Assembly: GCA_013821605.1 (NCBI GenBank)
Contig: JACDGP010000057.1
Span: forward strand, 1 to 32,319
DNA: 32,319 nt
Origin: Herpetosiphonaceae bacterium
Lineage (GTDB): Bacteria; Chloroflexota; Chloroflexia; Chloroflexales; Kallotenuaceae
Reading direction: 5' to 3'
Numbering within the stretch: position 1 is the stretch's first letter; each line of letters begins with the position of its first letter. Below, one piece after another: positions 16,723-25,107 of this stretch. A program made the translations under genes and the position numbers. Below the pieces are notes generated by a model. That model was not told the origin of the DNA and searched no databases. It saw nothing but the letters and a program-made list of their open reading frames with translations.

Positions 16723-19308
16723 TCAACTATCTTCTCCGAGTGCATCGGCAAGGAGTTGCTCCCATGAGTACGACAGGCCCGTATGCCAGTCCTGCGCAAA
16801 GGGAGCGTCTTGGAGGGCGGTGCGGACCAGCGCGATGGCAGCGTTATGTTTCACGCGTTCCGGTCCCATGACCGGGGTGGCGAGCGTGTGCCCCAGGGCC
16901 GCCGTCGCTCCAAAGAGCCGGGCGGCGCGCTCACGCTGGCCCAGCTCGGCGAACACAGCGGCCAAACGTTCCACGCGCATGGCGATCTCGGGGCGATCGC
17001 CGAGCTGGGCTTGGATCGCTAGTCCCTCTTGATAGAGGCGGATTGCACGGCGACTATCGCCCTGGGAGCGCGCCACGTGCCCAAGATGCTTGAGGAGCAC
17101 GGCGATACCCAATTGATTTTCGGCGGTGCGATGGAGTGCGAGGCTTTCCTCGTAGTATACGATTGCACCGGAGATGTCGCCTTGATCGTGGGCGACATCA
17201 CCTAGCCCTGCCAGCATCCACGGGCCAACCCAGGTGTCGTTGAGTGCGCGACACAGAACGAGGCCTTCCTCGAAATACCGAGCGGCACCCACATAATCAC
17301 CATGCACGAGACCGTGGCTGCCAAGGGCGCTGAGGAGCGTCACGACAATGCGCTGATAGCCCCCGGCGCGTGCTAGCACGAGGCTTTCTTCGAGCAGCAC
17401 GACCTTCCGGCTGTCGTCCGGTTCCACCATCGCAGTGTGACAGAGCATCCAGGCGAGTCCCCAGGTGTCGCCGATGGTGCGAAACAGTTGGAGGCTTTCG
17501 ACTCGCAGATGGGCGGCCTGCACGCTCTCACCCCGTGCTGCCAGCACGTTGCTCAGGCCACGCAGCACGCGCGCCACACCTTGTTGATCCTCCAACGTCC
17601 GATAGAGTCCCAAGCTTTCCTCCAACAAGGTCGTCGCCTGGAGCTGGTCACCTTGGGCGTAGGCCAATTCCCCAGCGCGGTAGAGGGCCTTGGCCTGAGG
17701 AGCGGCGAGGGTCCCTGGTGGTGCCTTTCTGCTGAGGGCTAATAGCTGGGTAAGCCAGCGCCGACCTTCGCTGACGTAGCCACGCGGCCACCAGAACTCG
17801 CCCAAAGCGGCTGCTAAGCGCAGGCCTAGCTCCGTTGCCCCGTGCTCCAAGGACCATTGCAGGGCAACACGTAGATTGTCATGATCCACTTCCAGCTGAT
17901 CAAGCCAGAAGCGCTGCTGGGGGCCTTGCAGGTGAGGCGCGGCGGTGAGGGCGAGCTGCAGGAAGAAGTTGGCATGCTGCTCCCGCGTCAACTGCAGTTC
18001 CCCGTTCGCGGCAAGATGCTCCACTGCGTACTCGCGGATCGTCTCTAGTATGCTGAAGCGTGGTTCACCGCCCACGTCGTGCACCACAAGCAGACTCTGC
18101 TCGGCTAATGAGATCAGTCCGTCCAGTGCATCGAGCGGAAGGAGGTCGGCACAGAGCGCTTCAGCCGCCTGCAAGGACCACCCGCCACGGAAGACGCCCA
18201 GTCGCCGAAACAAGGCCTGTTCCCCCGCCGGGAGGAACGTGTAGCTCCAGGCGATCGTGTCGCGCACGGTTTGCTGGCGCTCTGGCAGGTCGCGCGCACC
18301 CCCCGTCAGGATCTGGAGCGATACCCCTACTTGGTCGTCCTGCAGCCGCCGCAGCAGTGCCTGCACCGGCAGGATCGCGACACGCCGTGCCGCTAGCTCA
18401 ATGGCCAGCGGCAGCCCATCCAGTTGGGTACAGATGTGGGCCACCGTTGCGGCGTTGGCAGCGGTGAGGGCAAAATCGGGCTTGCTCGCCTGGGCGCGCT
18501 CGATGAAGAGTTGTACGGCGGGCACGTGCTGGAGCACCTCCAGTGGCGGCAGATGGCGGGGAGGAGCGACGGCGAGCGGTGGGACGGGGTATACCTGCTC
18601 CACCTGCACACGCAGCACAACGCGACTCGTCACCAGCAGGCGGAGGTTGGGGCACGCTGCTCGCAGGCCAGCCACCTCCGGCCCGGCCGCAGCCACATGT
18701 TCGAAGTTGTCCAGTACGAGCAGGCAGGGCCGATCACGGAGGGCCGTGCTCAGACTCACAAGGATGGGGCGGCTCGGATCTTCCAGCACACCGATGGCGC
18801 GGGCGATCGTGGGTAGTACGCGGTCGGGAGAGTCCAGCGGTGCCAGGGCAACAAAGACGAGCTCATGGCCACGTTGTTCCTGAAACTGGCGAGCCACCGC
18901 CAGCGCTACGCGCGTCTTGCCCACGCCGCCTGGTCCGGTCAGGGTGAGCATGCGGCACTGCTCCTGCTCCAGCAGCGCCAGCACGGCCGCGATCTCACCC
19001 TCACGGCCCACGAGAGGCATGGGCGACACCGGCCAGCCAGGCAGATCGGGTACGTGCAGTTGGGAAGAGGTGCGGTGCCGTGGGGCGGGCGTTACGGCAG
19101 CCAGGAATCGGACAGTCTCCTCGGTCGCCAACCCCAACGCACTGGCCAAACGCTGGGCCGTAGCGCGTTGCGGCGTACTGCCACCCTGCTCAAGTAGGCG
19201 GATGGTGCGTGCGCTGACCCCGGCATGTTCGGCGAGTCCTTCCTGCGTCAATCCCGCAGCGAGACGGCACTCGCGGAGCAACGTCCCAAAGGATGCATGT
19301 GTCTGCAT
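16723..19308 (-). CDS. XRE-family HTH regulator with STAND (NB-ARC-like) ATPase and TPR repeats
   Basis: An 861-residue signal-transduction ATPase. Residues 7-63 are a Cro/CI-type helix-turn-helix (LRECRLAAGLTQEGLAEHAG, VSARTIRLLEQG). VGREGEI at 100-106 opens the nucleotide-binding domain. The P-loop GPGGVGKT spans 125-132, Walker B is CLLVLDNFEH with D200, TSR is at 227-229, and GLPLAIELAARR starts at 298. A winged-helix/arm region follows (TVRDTIAWSYTFLPAGEQALFRRLGVF). The C-terminal half is tetratricopeptide-like helices with repeated LLEESLxL, YYEESLALHR and LYQEGLAIQ units. The family typically keeps ADP bound until a ligand contacts the repeats. The ATG has GAGG 6 bases upstream. It is divergent from the unrecognised two-gene unit and may control it. 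Confidence 0.92.
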   Translation of the reverse strand: MQTHASFGTLLRECRLAAGLTQEGLAEHAGVSARTIRLLEQGGSTPQRATAQRLASALGLATEETVRFLAAVTPAPRHRTSSQLHVPDLPGWPVSPMPLVGREGEIAAVLALLEQEQCRMLTLTGPGGVGKTRVALAVARQFQEQRGHELVFVALAPLDSPDRVLPTIARAIGVLEDPSRPILVSLSTALRDRPCLLVLDNFEHVAAAGPEVAGLRAACPNLRLLVTSRVVLRVQVEQVYPVPPLAVAPPRHLPPLEVLQHVPAVQLFIERAQASKPDFALTAANAATVAHICTQLDGLPLAIELAARRVAILPVQALLRRLQDDQVGVSLQILTGGARDLPERQQTVRDTIAWSYTFLPAGEQALFRRLGVFRGGWSLQAAEALCADLLPLDALDGLISLAEQSLLVVHDVGGEPRFSILETIREYAVEHLAANGELQLTREQHANFFLQLALTAAPHLQGPQQRFWLDQLEVDHDNLRVALQWSLEHGATELGLRLAAALGEFWWPRGYVSEGRRWLTQLLALSRKAPPGTLAAPQAKALYRAGELAYAQGDQLQATTLLEESLGLYRTLEDQQGVARVLRGLSNVLAARGESVQAAHLRVESLQLFRTIGDTWGLAWMLCHTAMVEPDDSRKVVLLEESLVLARAGGYQRIVVTLLSALGSHGLVHGDYVGAARYFEEGLVLCRALNDTWVGPWMLAGLGDVAHDQGDISGAIVYYEESLALHRTAENQLGIAVLLKHLGHVARSQGDSRRAIRLYQEGLAIQAQLGDRPEIAMRVERLAAVFAELGQRERAARLFGATAALGHTLATPVMGPERVKHNAAIALVRTALQDAPFAQDWHTGLSYSWEQLLADALGEDS

Positions 19309-19325
19309 TATGGCCTCACAGCCGG

Positions 19326-19355
19326 ATCATAGCATACGCGTGAATCGACCGCCAA
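19326..19355 (-). promoter_or_regulatory. Promoter for the STAND regulator
   Basis: TGC-TATGAT (hexamer 19326-19331) forms an extended -10 on the minus strand, with TTGGCG at 19350-19355 as -35 at an 18-base spacing. The start would fall about 10 bases before the ATG at 19308. Confidence 0.45.
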
Positions 19356-19461
19356 GTGGCAGAAGCACGGCTTTGGCACACTCTTGCCGGTAATGTTGCC
19401 GGTTTTGCCTGTTCAGTCTGATGGTCGCCGTGTAAGCTGAACTGCATAAGGAGGTAACACG

Positions 19462-20328
19462 GTGGTTGACTACAGTACAAAGGGTGTGGATCCGCCAACA
19501 TTCAGTGCAGGGAATATCGACACAATGCAGCAGTACGTCGATGGGACTGTCCCTCCTCCAAATACAGGCTTTGTCACACAACTTGGGGACGGCGTTCGCA
19601 CTATTGCCGTGTGCCAACCCTGGGAGAGCCTCTCCTGTGTCACGAGTCTCCCAGGTTATAAGGCGGGCAGCCTATCGCCAGCTATCGACCAGGGCGTGCT
19701 CCAGACCCTACGCAACGAATATCGACGCCTTGACTACGCGGTGCAGACCGCCCTCGCCATGCAGGACATCAACAACAACATCTTTGTTAGCCCAGGGTCT
19801 GCGCAAGCCCTACAGAACGACATCACTGCATTGTACGAGGCACAGGCCAAGATTCAAGCCCTCGGCTTCAGCGACCTCCAACAGCTCGACCAGAATAGTG
19901 TGCAGCAGTATCTAGTCTCGACGCAGTATCTGAGTGACCTGAATCAGATCGCGAGCGGCCGGGCCGAGGTCGGCTGGATAATGCAACTTGATGGCGCCTT
20001 CAAACCAAACACTCAAGCCGACCCTAACTTGTCGAAAACCGGAAGCAATGTGGTCTACCCAACGAGTGATGGAACGCCAACCATCGTGATGCAGGCAAAC
20101 CATAGCGATGGGACGATCAGCGTCGGCTTCGTGTATCAGTTCATCCCCGTTGCAACTGGCCAACAACCGCCGACTAAACTGCAGGATCAGGTTCAGTTGA
20201 TGTCGTATATAAAATTCAATGATGATGTCTATCAGGGCTCAGCCGTCACAGGCAGTACGAATGAGCCAAGTAGCACGCACTGGGCGAATTACACCTGGGA
20301 CCACATCGGTGTCTGGTTCGGATCGTAG
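19462..20328 (+). CDS. Hypothetical protein, first gene of a two-gene unit
   Basis: Function not recognised. A GTG at 19462 is supported by AAGGAGGT 7 bases upstream, one of the strongest ribosome binding sites in the window; it gives 288 residues. No signal peptide or membrane segment is seen, although the composition (many Gln, Asn, Ser, Thr and aromatic residues, only three Cys) looks like an exported or surface protein. The middle (residues about 70-170) is helical, with QTLRNEYRRLDYAVQTALAM, ALYEAQAKIQALGFSDLQQL and STQYLSDLNQIASG. The C-terminal third is strand-rich (VYPTSDGTPTIVMQANHSDG, YIKFNDDVYQGS, TWDHIGVWFGS). The next gene, a GH-like protein, begins 230 bases later in the same direction. 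Confidence 0.8.
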   Translation: MVDYSTKGVDPPTFSAGNIDTMQQYVDGTVPPPNTGFVTQLGDGVRTIAVCQPWESLSCVTSLPGYKAGSLSPAIDQGVLQTLRNEYRRLDYAVQTALAMQDINNNIFVSPGSAQALQNDITALYEAQAKIQALGFSDLQQLDQNSVQQYLVSTQYLSDLNQIASGRAEVGWIMQLDGAFKPNTQADPNLSKTGSNVVYPTSDGTPTIVMQANHSDGTISVGFVYQFIPVATGQQPPTKLQDQVQLMSYIKFNDDVYQGSAVTGSTNEPSSTHWANYTWDHIGVWFGS

Positions 20329-20558
20329 ACGCTCACGCGGCCATACCGGCTTGTTCTTCACGTGCTTGATGACAGTGCTCCCGTCGTGTGGCGTCCGCCA
20401 ACGTGAAGCGATGGGAGCACTGTATGGGGCGTTCGTTCTCGACTCTGGAAGTGGTGTCCCTCGCCATGGGTATCAGGCAGCCCGAGATATAGACGTCTCG
20501 TGGCAATCCAACCGGTTGCGATTCTCGGTTCACGTGACAGTGCCAAAGGAGTGACTCG
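20329..20558 (+). other. 230-base spacer with a long hairpin
   Basis: Between the two genes of the unit lies a stable structure. ACAGTGCTCCC at 20372-20382 pairs perfectly with GGGAGCACTGT at 20413-20423, and the 30-base interior contains a second stem TGGCG-TC-CGCCA at 20389-20400. No T-run follows. A 111-codon frame covering 20219-20554 is low-complexity and overlaps the previous gene, so I do not call it a gene. AAAGGAG before the next ATG closes the spacer. Confidence 0.6.
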
Positions 20559-21464
20559 ATGCTGTCAACCAGTAAGCTTGGGGTGTATGTGATGGACGGC
20601 ACGACCGGCGCGCAGCAAATTGCGCTGAGCGGGCCGCAGATGCTGATTGCGTTCGATCCGCAAGCACACAGCAGCGTGCTCCAACTCTGCCGCGATTTCA
20701 AATCGGTGTATTCCGCAGGCCTGATCGTGCTGCACGTCTTCGAGGGTACTCAGGATTTGCAGTATACGACCGATGATAATCCGGTGGACGCGGCGAATGA
20801 TTTCTGGGAACAGGCGCTCGCGTCGGCGCTCCGCGCCTTGGCACCTGCCGATCAAGCGCTCATCGATTACGTCGAAGGCCCCTGCGAGTTCAACAATACG
20901 CCGAAGATCAGCACGTACGAGGTGGCATGCTGGACCGGGCCGTTCTGGTTCCAACTCGCGACGTTGATCGCCGACGCGGGCTACAAGCCCGTGCTTGGGG
21001 AACTGCCAGTCGGATGGCTCGCTATCGACAACCTCGACAACCTCATGCCGCCGCTCGTGCCTGCCCTGCGGACCATCCGAGCGCTCGGTGGTGCCTGGAG
21101 CTACCATGCCTACACCATCGACTACACGACCGAGGTCGACATCGAGCGCTGGTATTCGTTACGCTATCGCCAGATGTATACCTATTTGGGCCAAAACTTT
21201 CCCGACTTGGCCGACATGCCGATGTTCCTGACCGAAGCCGGCGTTGACGAATGCGGCAACCCTGCAAGGTCGGGGTGGCAAGACCGAGGTACTGCTGAGG
21301 ACTACAAGAAGTGGTTGGTATGGTTTGACAGCCAAATCACGCGCGACCCGTATATCACGGCGGCAACCATCTTCCAAATCGGAGACTCGCACTGGAGCTC
21401 GTTCAACATTGAGCCTATCGCTAGCTGGCTGGCCTCCTATCTCAAGGAGACGTGGACGGGCTGA
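20559..21464 (+). CDS. Glycoside hydrolase-like (clan GH-A type TIM-barrel) protein
   Basis: A 301-residue protein; the ATG at 20559 has AAAGGAG 7 bases before it. The order of elements fits a (beta/alpha)8 glycosidase of clan GH-A: LGVYVM at strand 1, LIVLHVFEG at strand 2, IDYVEGPCEFNN at strand 4 with E110 as candidate acid/base, VLGELPVGW, GGAWSYHAYTIDY with H183, and PMFLTEAGVDECG at strand 7 with E226 as candidate nucleophile. The end (ITAATIFQIGDSHWSSFNIEP) resembles strand 8 with its Trp. There is no signal peptide, unusual for this fold if it acts on outside polymers. The substrate is unknown. It follows the unrecognised 288-residue gene, presumably in the same transcript. Confidence 0.6.
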   Translation: MLSTSKLGVYVMDGTTGAQQIALSGPQMLIAFDPQAHSSVLQLCRDFKSVYSAGLIVLHVFEGTQDLQYTTDDNPVDAANDFWEQALASALRALAPADQALIDYVEGPCEFNNTPKISTYEVACWTGPFWFQLATLIADAGYKPVLGELPVGWLAIDNLDNLMPPLVPALRTIRALGGAWSYHAYTIDYTTEVDIERWYSLRYRQMYTYLGQNFPDLADMPMFLTEAGVDECGNPARSGWQDRGTAEDYKKWLVWFDSQITRDPYITAATIFQIGDSHWSSFNIEPIASWLASYLKETWTG

Positions 21465-21519
21465 CCTGATCTGCTCAACTTAATAAACCGATGCACGATG
21501 GCCACGTTCATTTCCGTGC

Positions 21520-22011
21520 TCATGCTTCCGGTGCCATCGCCAGTTTGCCAATTTCCTCATGGCTGCGGCGCGTGGCTCGCTCGACAAAGTCAAGGATGAC
21601 GCCGAGTTGCTCGTTGGTGTAGCATACCATCAGGTCGTCTAGCATCGCCTCCAAGTCCGCAAATAACGGGCCGAACTCGGACATCCGTTCACGGTTCAGT
21701 TCGACGATGACACGTCGCCGATCCGCAGTGTCGCGGACGCGACGGACAAACCCCTTTTTCTCCAGGCGATCGAGCAAATTCGTCACCGAAGCGCCGGCAA
21801 GCCCGGTGTGTTCCGCGAGGTCGCCGGCGGTGAGGGGGCCGTGCTGCTCCAGGATGCCAAGTGTTTTCTCCTCGGTCGCACCCAGCCCCATCCGTGCACC
21901 AATGGCCGTGTGCAACATGACTGCGACGTTGCTATTCTCGCGGCTCGCACGTCTCAAGGCTGAGACGAGTTCAGTGCGTTGCTTATCGGCTGGAATGGGA
22001 GGGCTTGACAT
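21520..22011 (-). CDS. MarR family transcriptional regulator
   Basis: The ATG at 22011 (GAGGT 7 bases upstream) gives 163 residues; in-frame codons further up lie inside the operator region and are rejected. The winged helix spans about 50-120: LGATEEKTLGILEQHGPLTAGDLAEHTGLAGASVTNLLDRLEKKGFVRRVRDTADRRRVIVEL, the full MarR signature ending with the DRR wing. Flanking helices (ALRRASRENSNVAVMLHTAIG and the C-terminal ADLEAMLDDLMVCYTNEQLGVILDFV) form the dimer domain. It is divergent from the SgcJ/EcaC gene, and a perfect palindrome between them is its probable operator. The ligand is unknown; the neighbour suggests an aromatic or antibiotic-like compound. Confidence 0.92.
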   Translation of the reverse strand: MSSPPIPADKQRTELVSALRRASRENSNVAVMLHTAIGARMGLGATEEKTLGILEQHGPLTAGDLAEHTGLAGASVTNLLDRLEKKGFVRRVRDTADRRRVIVELNRERMSEFGPLFADLEAMLDDLMVCYTNEQLGVILDFVERATRRSHEEIGKLAMAPEA

Positions 22012-22036
22012 TCGGACTACCTCAACGTATAGTAGG

Positions 22037-22064
22037 CATATATTTCGATGCTTCGAAATATATG
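22037..22064. promoter_or_regulatory. MarR operator palindrome
   Basis: CATATATTTCGA and TCGAAATATATG form perfect 12-bp arms around TGCT. A further half-site CGAAATATA recurs at 22071-22079 beside TATAAT (22076-22081). The element lies between the divergent MarR and SgcJ/EcaC starts, so a bound dimer would block both promoters. Confidence 0.85.
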
Positions 22065-22075
22065 ATGCGCCGAAA

Positions 22076-22081
22076 TATAAT
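22076..22081 (+). promoter_or_regulatory. -10 of the SgcJ/EcaC gene
   Basis: A consensus TATAAT 28 bases before the ATG at 22110. The region 17 bases upstream, which would hold the -35, is inside the palindromic operator. Confidence 0.5.
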
Positions 22082-22109
22082 ACTACCATACTTATGGGAG
22101 GGATGTGGC

Positions 22110-22580
22110 ATGAGTGTGCTCCGTGAGAATGCAACCGCTGAAACGGCGGTTCAAGGCCTCCTCCAGCAGCTCAATGACGCCTGGGCCTGCGGCGATGCCG
22201 ACGCCTATGCGAACGTCTTTACCGAAGATGCCGATTATGTTGTCCTTGATGGGACGCATCTCAAAGGACGCCGTGCGATTGCCGAGAGCCACCGGCCACT
22301 GTTTGAGCGCTTCCTGAAAGGGTCTCGACTGGTGGGCGAGCCCGCTTCGGTGCGCTTGCTGGTAGATGATGTGGCGCTGATCCATAGCAAAGGGGCAGTC
22401 TTGCGGGCGGGGCAGAAGCAGCCGTCCCGCCGCCGAGTATCGGTCCAGACGATGGTGGCGGTCAAACACGGGAATGATTGGCGTCTGGCTGCGTTTCAGA
22501 ACACGCGCTACCGCCCGTGGGCCGAGAGTCTGATGGGCAAGTTGCTGGTCATGGTCGGGCTCGCTCCACGAAGCAACTGA
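22110..22580 (+). CDS. SgcJ/EcaC family protein (SnoaL-like/DUF4440 fold)
   Basis: The ATG at 22110 has GGAGG 8 bases before it; the 156-residue protein starts MSVLRENATAETAVQGLL. It matches the SgcJ/EcaC family closely: LLQQLNDAWACGDADAYANVFTEDADYVVLDGTHLKGRRAIAESHRPLFERFLKGSRLVGE, then VALIHSKGAVL and WRLAAFQNTRYRPW. The fold is the NTF2-like cone (SnoaL type). Related proteins occur in antibiotic gene clusters and as stand-alone stress or detoxification genes; the catalysed reaction is usually unproven. A C-terminal stretch SLMGKLLVMVGLAPR extends past the fold. It is regulated, by position, by the divergent MarR protein. Confidence 0.88.
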   Translation: MSVLRENATAETAVQGLLQQLNDAWACGDADAYANVFTEDADYVVLDGTHLKGRRAIAESHRPLFERFLKGSRLVGEPASVRLLVDDVALIHSKGAVLRAGQKQPSRRRVSVQTMVAVKHGNDWRLAAFQNTRYRPWAESLMGKLLVMVGLAPRSN

Positions 22581-22614
22581 GCAAATGATACGCCGCTCTT
22601 TAGAGGCTCAACGT

Positions 22615-23532
22615 TCAGGGTGTGCTCGTCCGACGCATCGTTTCGTCTTGGGCTCCACGTAGACGGCGTAGTGGTCCACTAAGGCGGTGGGCGGCGGCGA
22701 GTTCGTCAAGCTGGGCGTCGTCTGCGGCGTCTTGGATGCTTTGGAGTGTCGCGTCAGTGCGCACGGGCACGATCAAGCGCATGGCGGCAATGTAATCCTG
22801 TGCCTCTAGGAGACTTGTGGCAAGACGCGGCGGCTGGGCAGCGGCATCGTCTAGCAGAGCGTCGAGGGTCGGGTAACGCAGGATCAGGTCACGAGCGGTT
22901 TTCGGCCCGATGCCTTTGACACCAGGGAGACCGTCGGAGGGGTCGCCGCGCAGGATGGCAAAGTCCACATAGCGCTCCGGAGGTACACCATACTCCGCTT
23001 GAACCGCAGTAGCGTCGAAAATCTTTAGTTCCGAGACGCCGCGCGTGGTGAAGAGCACTCGGACGGTGGGGCCATCCGCCGAGGGGTCGCGGACTAGCTG
23101 CAACAGGTCGCGGTCGCCCGTCACAATGTCAACGTGATCGCCAGGTTGAGCAGTGGTACAGAGGGTGCCAATGGCGTCGTCGGCTTCCCAGTTGGGTGCT
23201 TCGACCACCAGCATGCCGAGCAGGCGCAGGAACCGGCGCAGGAGGTCGAACTGCGGTGGGAGACCTTCAGGATCGGGCGGGCGAGCGGCCTTGTAGCCGG
23301 GATAGATGCTCACTCGTCCAGCAGGACGCCAATCGTGGTCGAAGACGTGCACGATGCGGGCGTCGGGCAGATGCGGTGCAATACGGTCGGTGAGCAGGCG
23401 GGCAGTCATGTCGAGATAGCCGTGCACGGCGTTGATCGGGGCACCGCTCGGATCGGTGAGCGAGCGCGGCAGGGCGAAGAAGGCGCGGTAGAGCAGGCTG
23501 GAGGTGTCGAGCAGAAGATGGTAGCTTGTCAT
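22615..23532 (-). CDS. 5'-3' exonuclease (Pol I N-terminal/FEN type)
   Basis: A 305-residue stand-alone version of the DNA polymerase I 5' nuclease domain. Metal ligands are visible at the usual places: LLLDTSSLLYRAFFALP at the N-terminus, VHVFDHD, then EADDAIGTL, VTGDRDLLQLV, and the helix-3-turn-helix DNA-binding motif GDPSDGLPGVKGIGPKTA. YPGYKAARPP fits the arch base. Such enzymes remove flaps and RNA primers. It has the exonuclease domain alone, with no polymerase. Its ATG overlaps the stop of the hydrolase gene upstream by 4 bases (ATGA), so the two are translationally coupled on one mRNA, although their functions look unrelated. Confidence 0.93.
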   Translation of the reverse strand: MTSYHLLLDTSSLLYRAFFALPRSLTDPSGAPINAVHGYLDMTARLLTDRIAPHLPDARIVHVFDHDWRPAGRVSIYPGYKAARPPDPEGLPPQFDLLRRFLRLLGMLVVEAPNWEADDAIGTLCTTAQPGDHVDIVTGDRDLLQLVRDPSADGPTVRVLFTTRGVSELKIFDATAVQAEYGVPPERYVDFAILRGDPSDGLPGVKGIGPKTARDLILRYPTLDALLDDAAAQPPRLATSLLEAQDYIAAMRLIVPVRTDATLQSIQDAADDAQLDELAAAHRLSGPLRRLRGAQDETMRRTSTP

Positions 23533-24635
23533 GCATTGGCTCCTTGAACAGATTGCATCGTTGCACCTTCTTCAGGTTCAGCTTTGCCAAGCCAGTCCCA
23601 CAGGAAATCATAGGCCTTGGCACCACTAATTTGATGACTGCCTTCGAAAAAATCGTGGTCAAGATGATCTGCGACGCCAGCTGCGGCATAGGCGTGGGCA
23701 ACACGTTCGTAGGCCACTTTGACCGACACGATCGGAAAAATTTGATCGAGCGTTCCGGCTTCGACAAGCAAGGGACGCGGTGCGAAGAGCGCGGCGAGGT
23801 CGTACATCTCGGCGTCTTCGAGCAAGCCGGGCACGTAGTTGCACAAACAATGGTCGATGGCCAGGATGCTATCGCGGAAGGTACAGAGATAGCCACTCAG
23901 GACAATGGCGCGCAGCCGTTCATCGAGTGCTGCGGCGCACAGGGTGACGGTGCCGCCACCCGAAAGGCCCATGATACCGATACTGGCCGGATCGACCTCG
24001 GGGCGTGTTGCGAGGTAGTCTAGCGTCCGCAGGACATCGTAGACGCGCCGACCCAAGAGCGGACGGCCTAGCATGATGCCCCAGAGGGCCGCATCATGGC
24101 ACGAGCTTTCACCGGTTCCGCGTGCGATGTCTGATAACTCACGTCGCCGCCCAAAGGCCAGCAATTCGGGAGCGATCACGACGAAGCCACGCCGACAGAG
24201 GGCCAGCGCGAAATCCGCGTGGTAGCCGGGAGGGCCGGTGCGGTCGGTGCCATCTGGATTAATGCCGACGATGTCATCGACACCGTAGCCATGGCCATGG
24301 AGGGCGATTACGGCCGGACGAGGGGTCGTGATGCCATCGGGTATGAGCAGCCAGGCCGGTACCACGCTGCCTTCGTCACTTGCAAACTCGATGTACTGCC
24401 GCCGATAGCCGCTGTGCTGCGTAGTGGGAGCGTACTGGGTCGCGAAGGGTGCGTCGGAGGCGGGCAACAGGTTGAGGCGTTGGCGGAGTTGGCGGCGCAA
24501 GTCGTTGCGCCACTGCGTCCAGGCTGCGGGATCACTACCATCCGGCATGGCATAGCGGCGTGGGAGATCGTTGTAGAGATGGTGATAAAGGGGGAGAGGC
24601 CCCATGCGATCCTGCTCAGCCAGCAGTGGGATCAT
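23529..24635 (-). CDS. Alpha/beta hydrolase (dienelactone hydrolase/acetyl xylan esterase-like)
   Basis: The ATG at 24635 is chosen because AAGGAG lies 8 bases before it; an ATG 30 codons upstream lacks such a site. The 368-residue protein has an N-terminal helical extension (PLYHHLYNDLPRRYAMP, WRNDLRRQLRQRLNLLP) seen in the large Abhydrolase_7-type esterases. The catalytic domain follows: VIALHGHGYGVDD (oxyanion strand), FVVIAPELLAFGRR, IGIMGLSGGGTVTL with the nucleophilic serine, RPLLVEAGTLDQIFP with the acid, and FFEGSHQI with the histidine. There is no secretion signal, so it should act in the cytoplasm; the ester substrate is unknown. It is the first gene of a two-gene unit with the exonuclease. 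Confidence 0.85.
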   Translation of the reverse strand: MIPLLAEQDRMGPLPLYHHLYNDLPRRYAMPDGSDPAAWTQWRNDLRRQLRQRLNLLPASDAPFATQYAPTTQHSGYRRQYIEFASDEGSVVPAWLLIPDGITTPRPAVIALHGHGYGVDDIVGINPDGTDRTGPPGYHADFALALCRRGFVVIAPELLAFGRRRELSDIARGTGESSCHDAALWGIMLGRPLLGRRVYDVLRTLDYLATRPEVDPASIGIMGLSGGGTVTLCAAALDERLRAIVLSGYLCTFRDSILAIDHCLCNYVPGLLEDAEMYDLAALFAPRPLLVEAGTLDQIFPIVSVKVAYERVAHAYAAAGVADHLDHDFFEGSHQISGAKAYDFLWDWLGKAEPEEGATMQSVQGANA

Positions 24636-24754
24636 CAGTGATACTCCTTTGATGGTGCCAGTATACGCCATTGCCAAAAGTGGAGGCCGATGAGGCCAGT
24701 CGAACAGCGTGAAACTATCGCTCATCGCACTCGTCTTGTTGCTGCACTCATTGA

Positions 24755-24779
24755 GAGCGACATCATTGCGATGTCGCTC
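24755..24779 (-). terminator. Hairpin after the small membrane protein gene
   Basis: GAGCGACATC and GATGTCGCTC form perfect 10-bp arms around ATTGC, 15 bases after the stop of the 91-residue gene and before the hydrolase gene on the same strand. No T-run follows, so termination is likely but not certain. Confidence 0.5.
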
Positions 24780-24794
24780 CTGCTCTTGCTACTG

Positions 24795-25070
24795 TTACGC
24801 GATCAGCGCGACCAAGGCGAGTACCATGGCTGCCACGACTAGCAGCGGGATGATGTTCAGCGGGTTGTTCCAGCGCCAGTGGGGCTTGGTGTCGAGCGGC
24901 ATATGCGAGCCACGTACTGTGAATAGGAGGCCATTGATATCCTGATACAGGATTCGTGTAGGCCGTTCGAGGGTAGGCCTACGTCGGACGGGCCGCCCAC
25001 TACGACTGCTCACATGTTTGCGTGCGACGGTTTTCGATCCACCGGGAAAAATATCGATTCGAGGTACCAT
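24795..25070 (-). CDS. Small protein with a C-terminal membrane anchor
   Basis: Function not recognised. The ATG at 25070 has AAGGAG 8 bases before it, giving 91 residues. The N-terminal two thirds are basic and soluble (KTVARKHVSSRSGRPVRRRP, then LERPTRILYQDINGLLFTVRG). The C-terminus is a single hydrophobic segment, LNIIPLLVVAAMVLALVALIA, ending at the last residue, so it resembles a tail-anchored protein facing the cytoplasm. It follows a 77-residue gene by 37 bases; the pair share a promoter with near-consensus elements and lie divergent from the CGNR regulator gene. Confidence 0.75.
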   Translation of the reverse strand: MVPRIDIFPGGSKTVARKHVSSRSGRPVRRRPTLERPTRILYQDINGLLFTVRGSHMPLDTKPHWRWNNPLNIIPLLVVAAMVLALVALIA

Positions 25071-25107
25071 AACTTTCGCTCCTTGCTGTCTAGCGCCACC
25101 CACCGTC

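Noticed and set aside
20219-20554. 111-codon plus-strand frame between the two genes of the unknown unit
   Set aside because: It overlaps the preceding gene by over 100 bases, has no ribosome binding site and contains the nested hairpin; it looks like chance.
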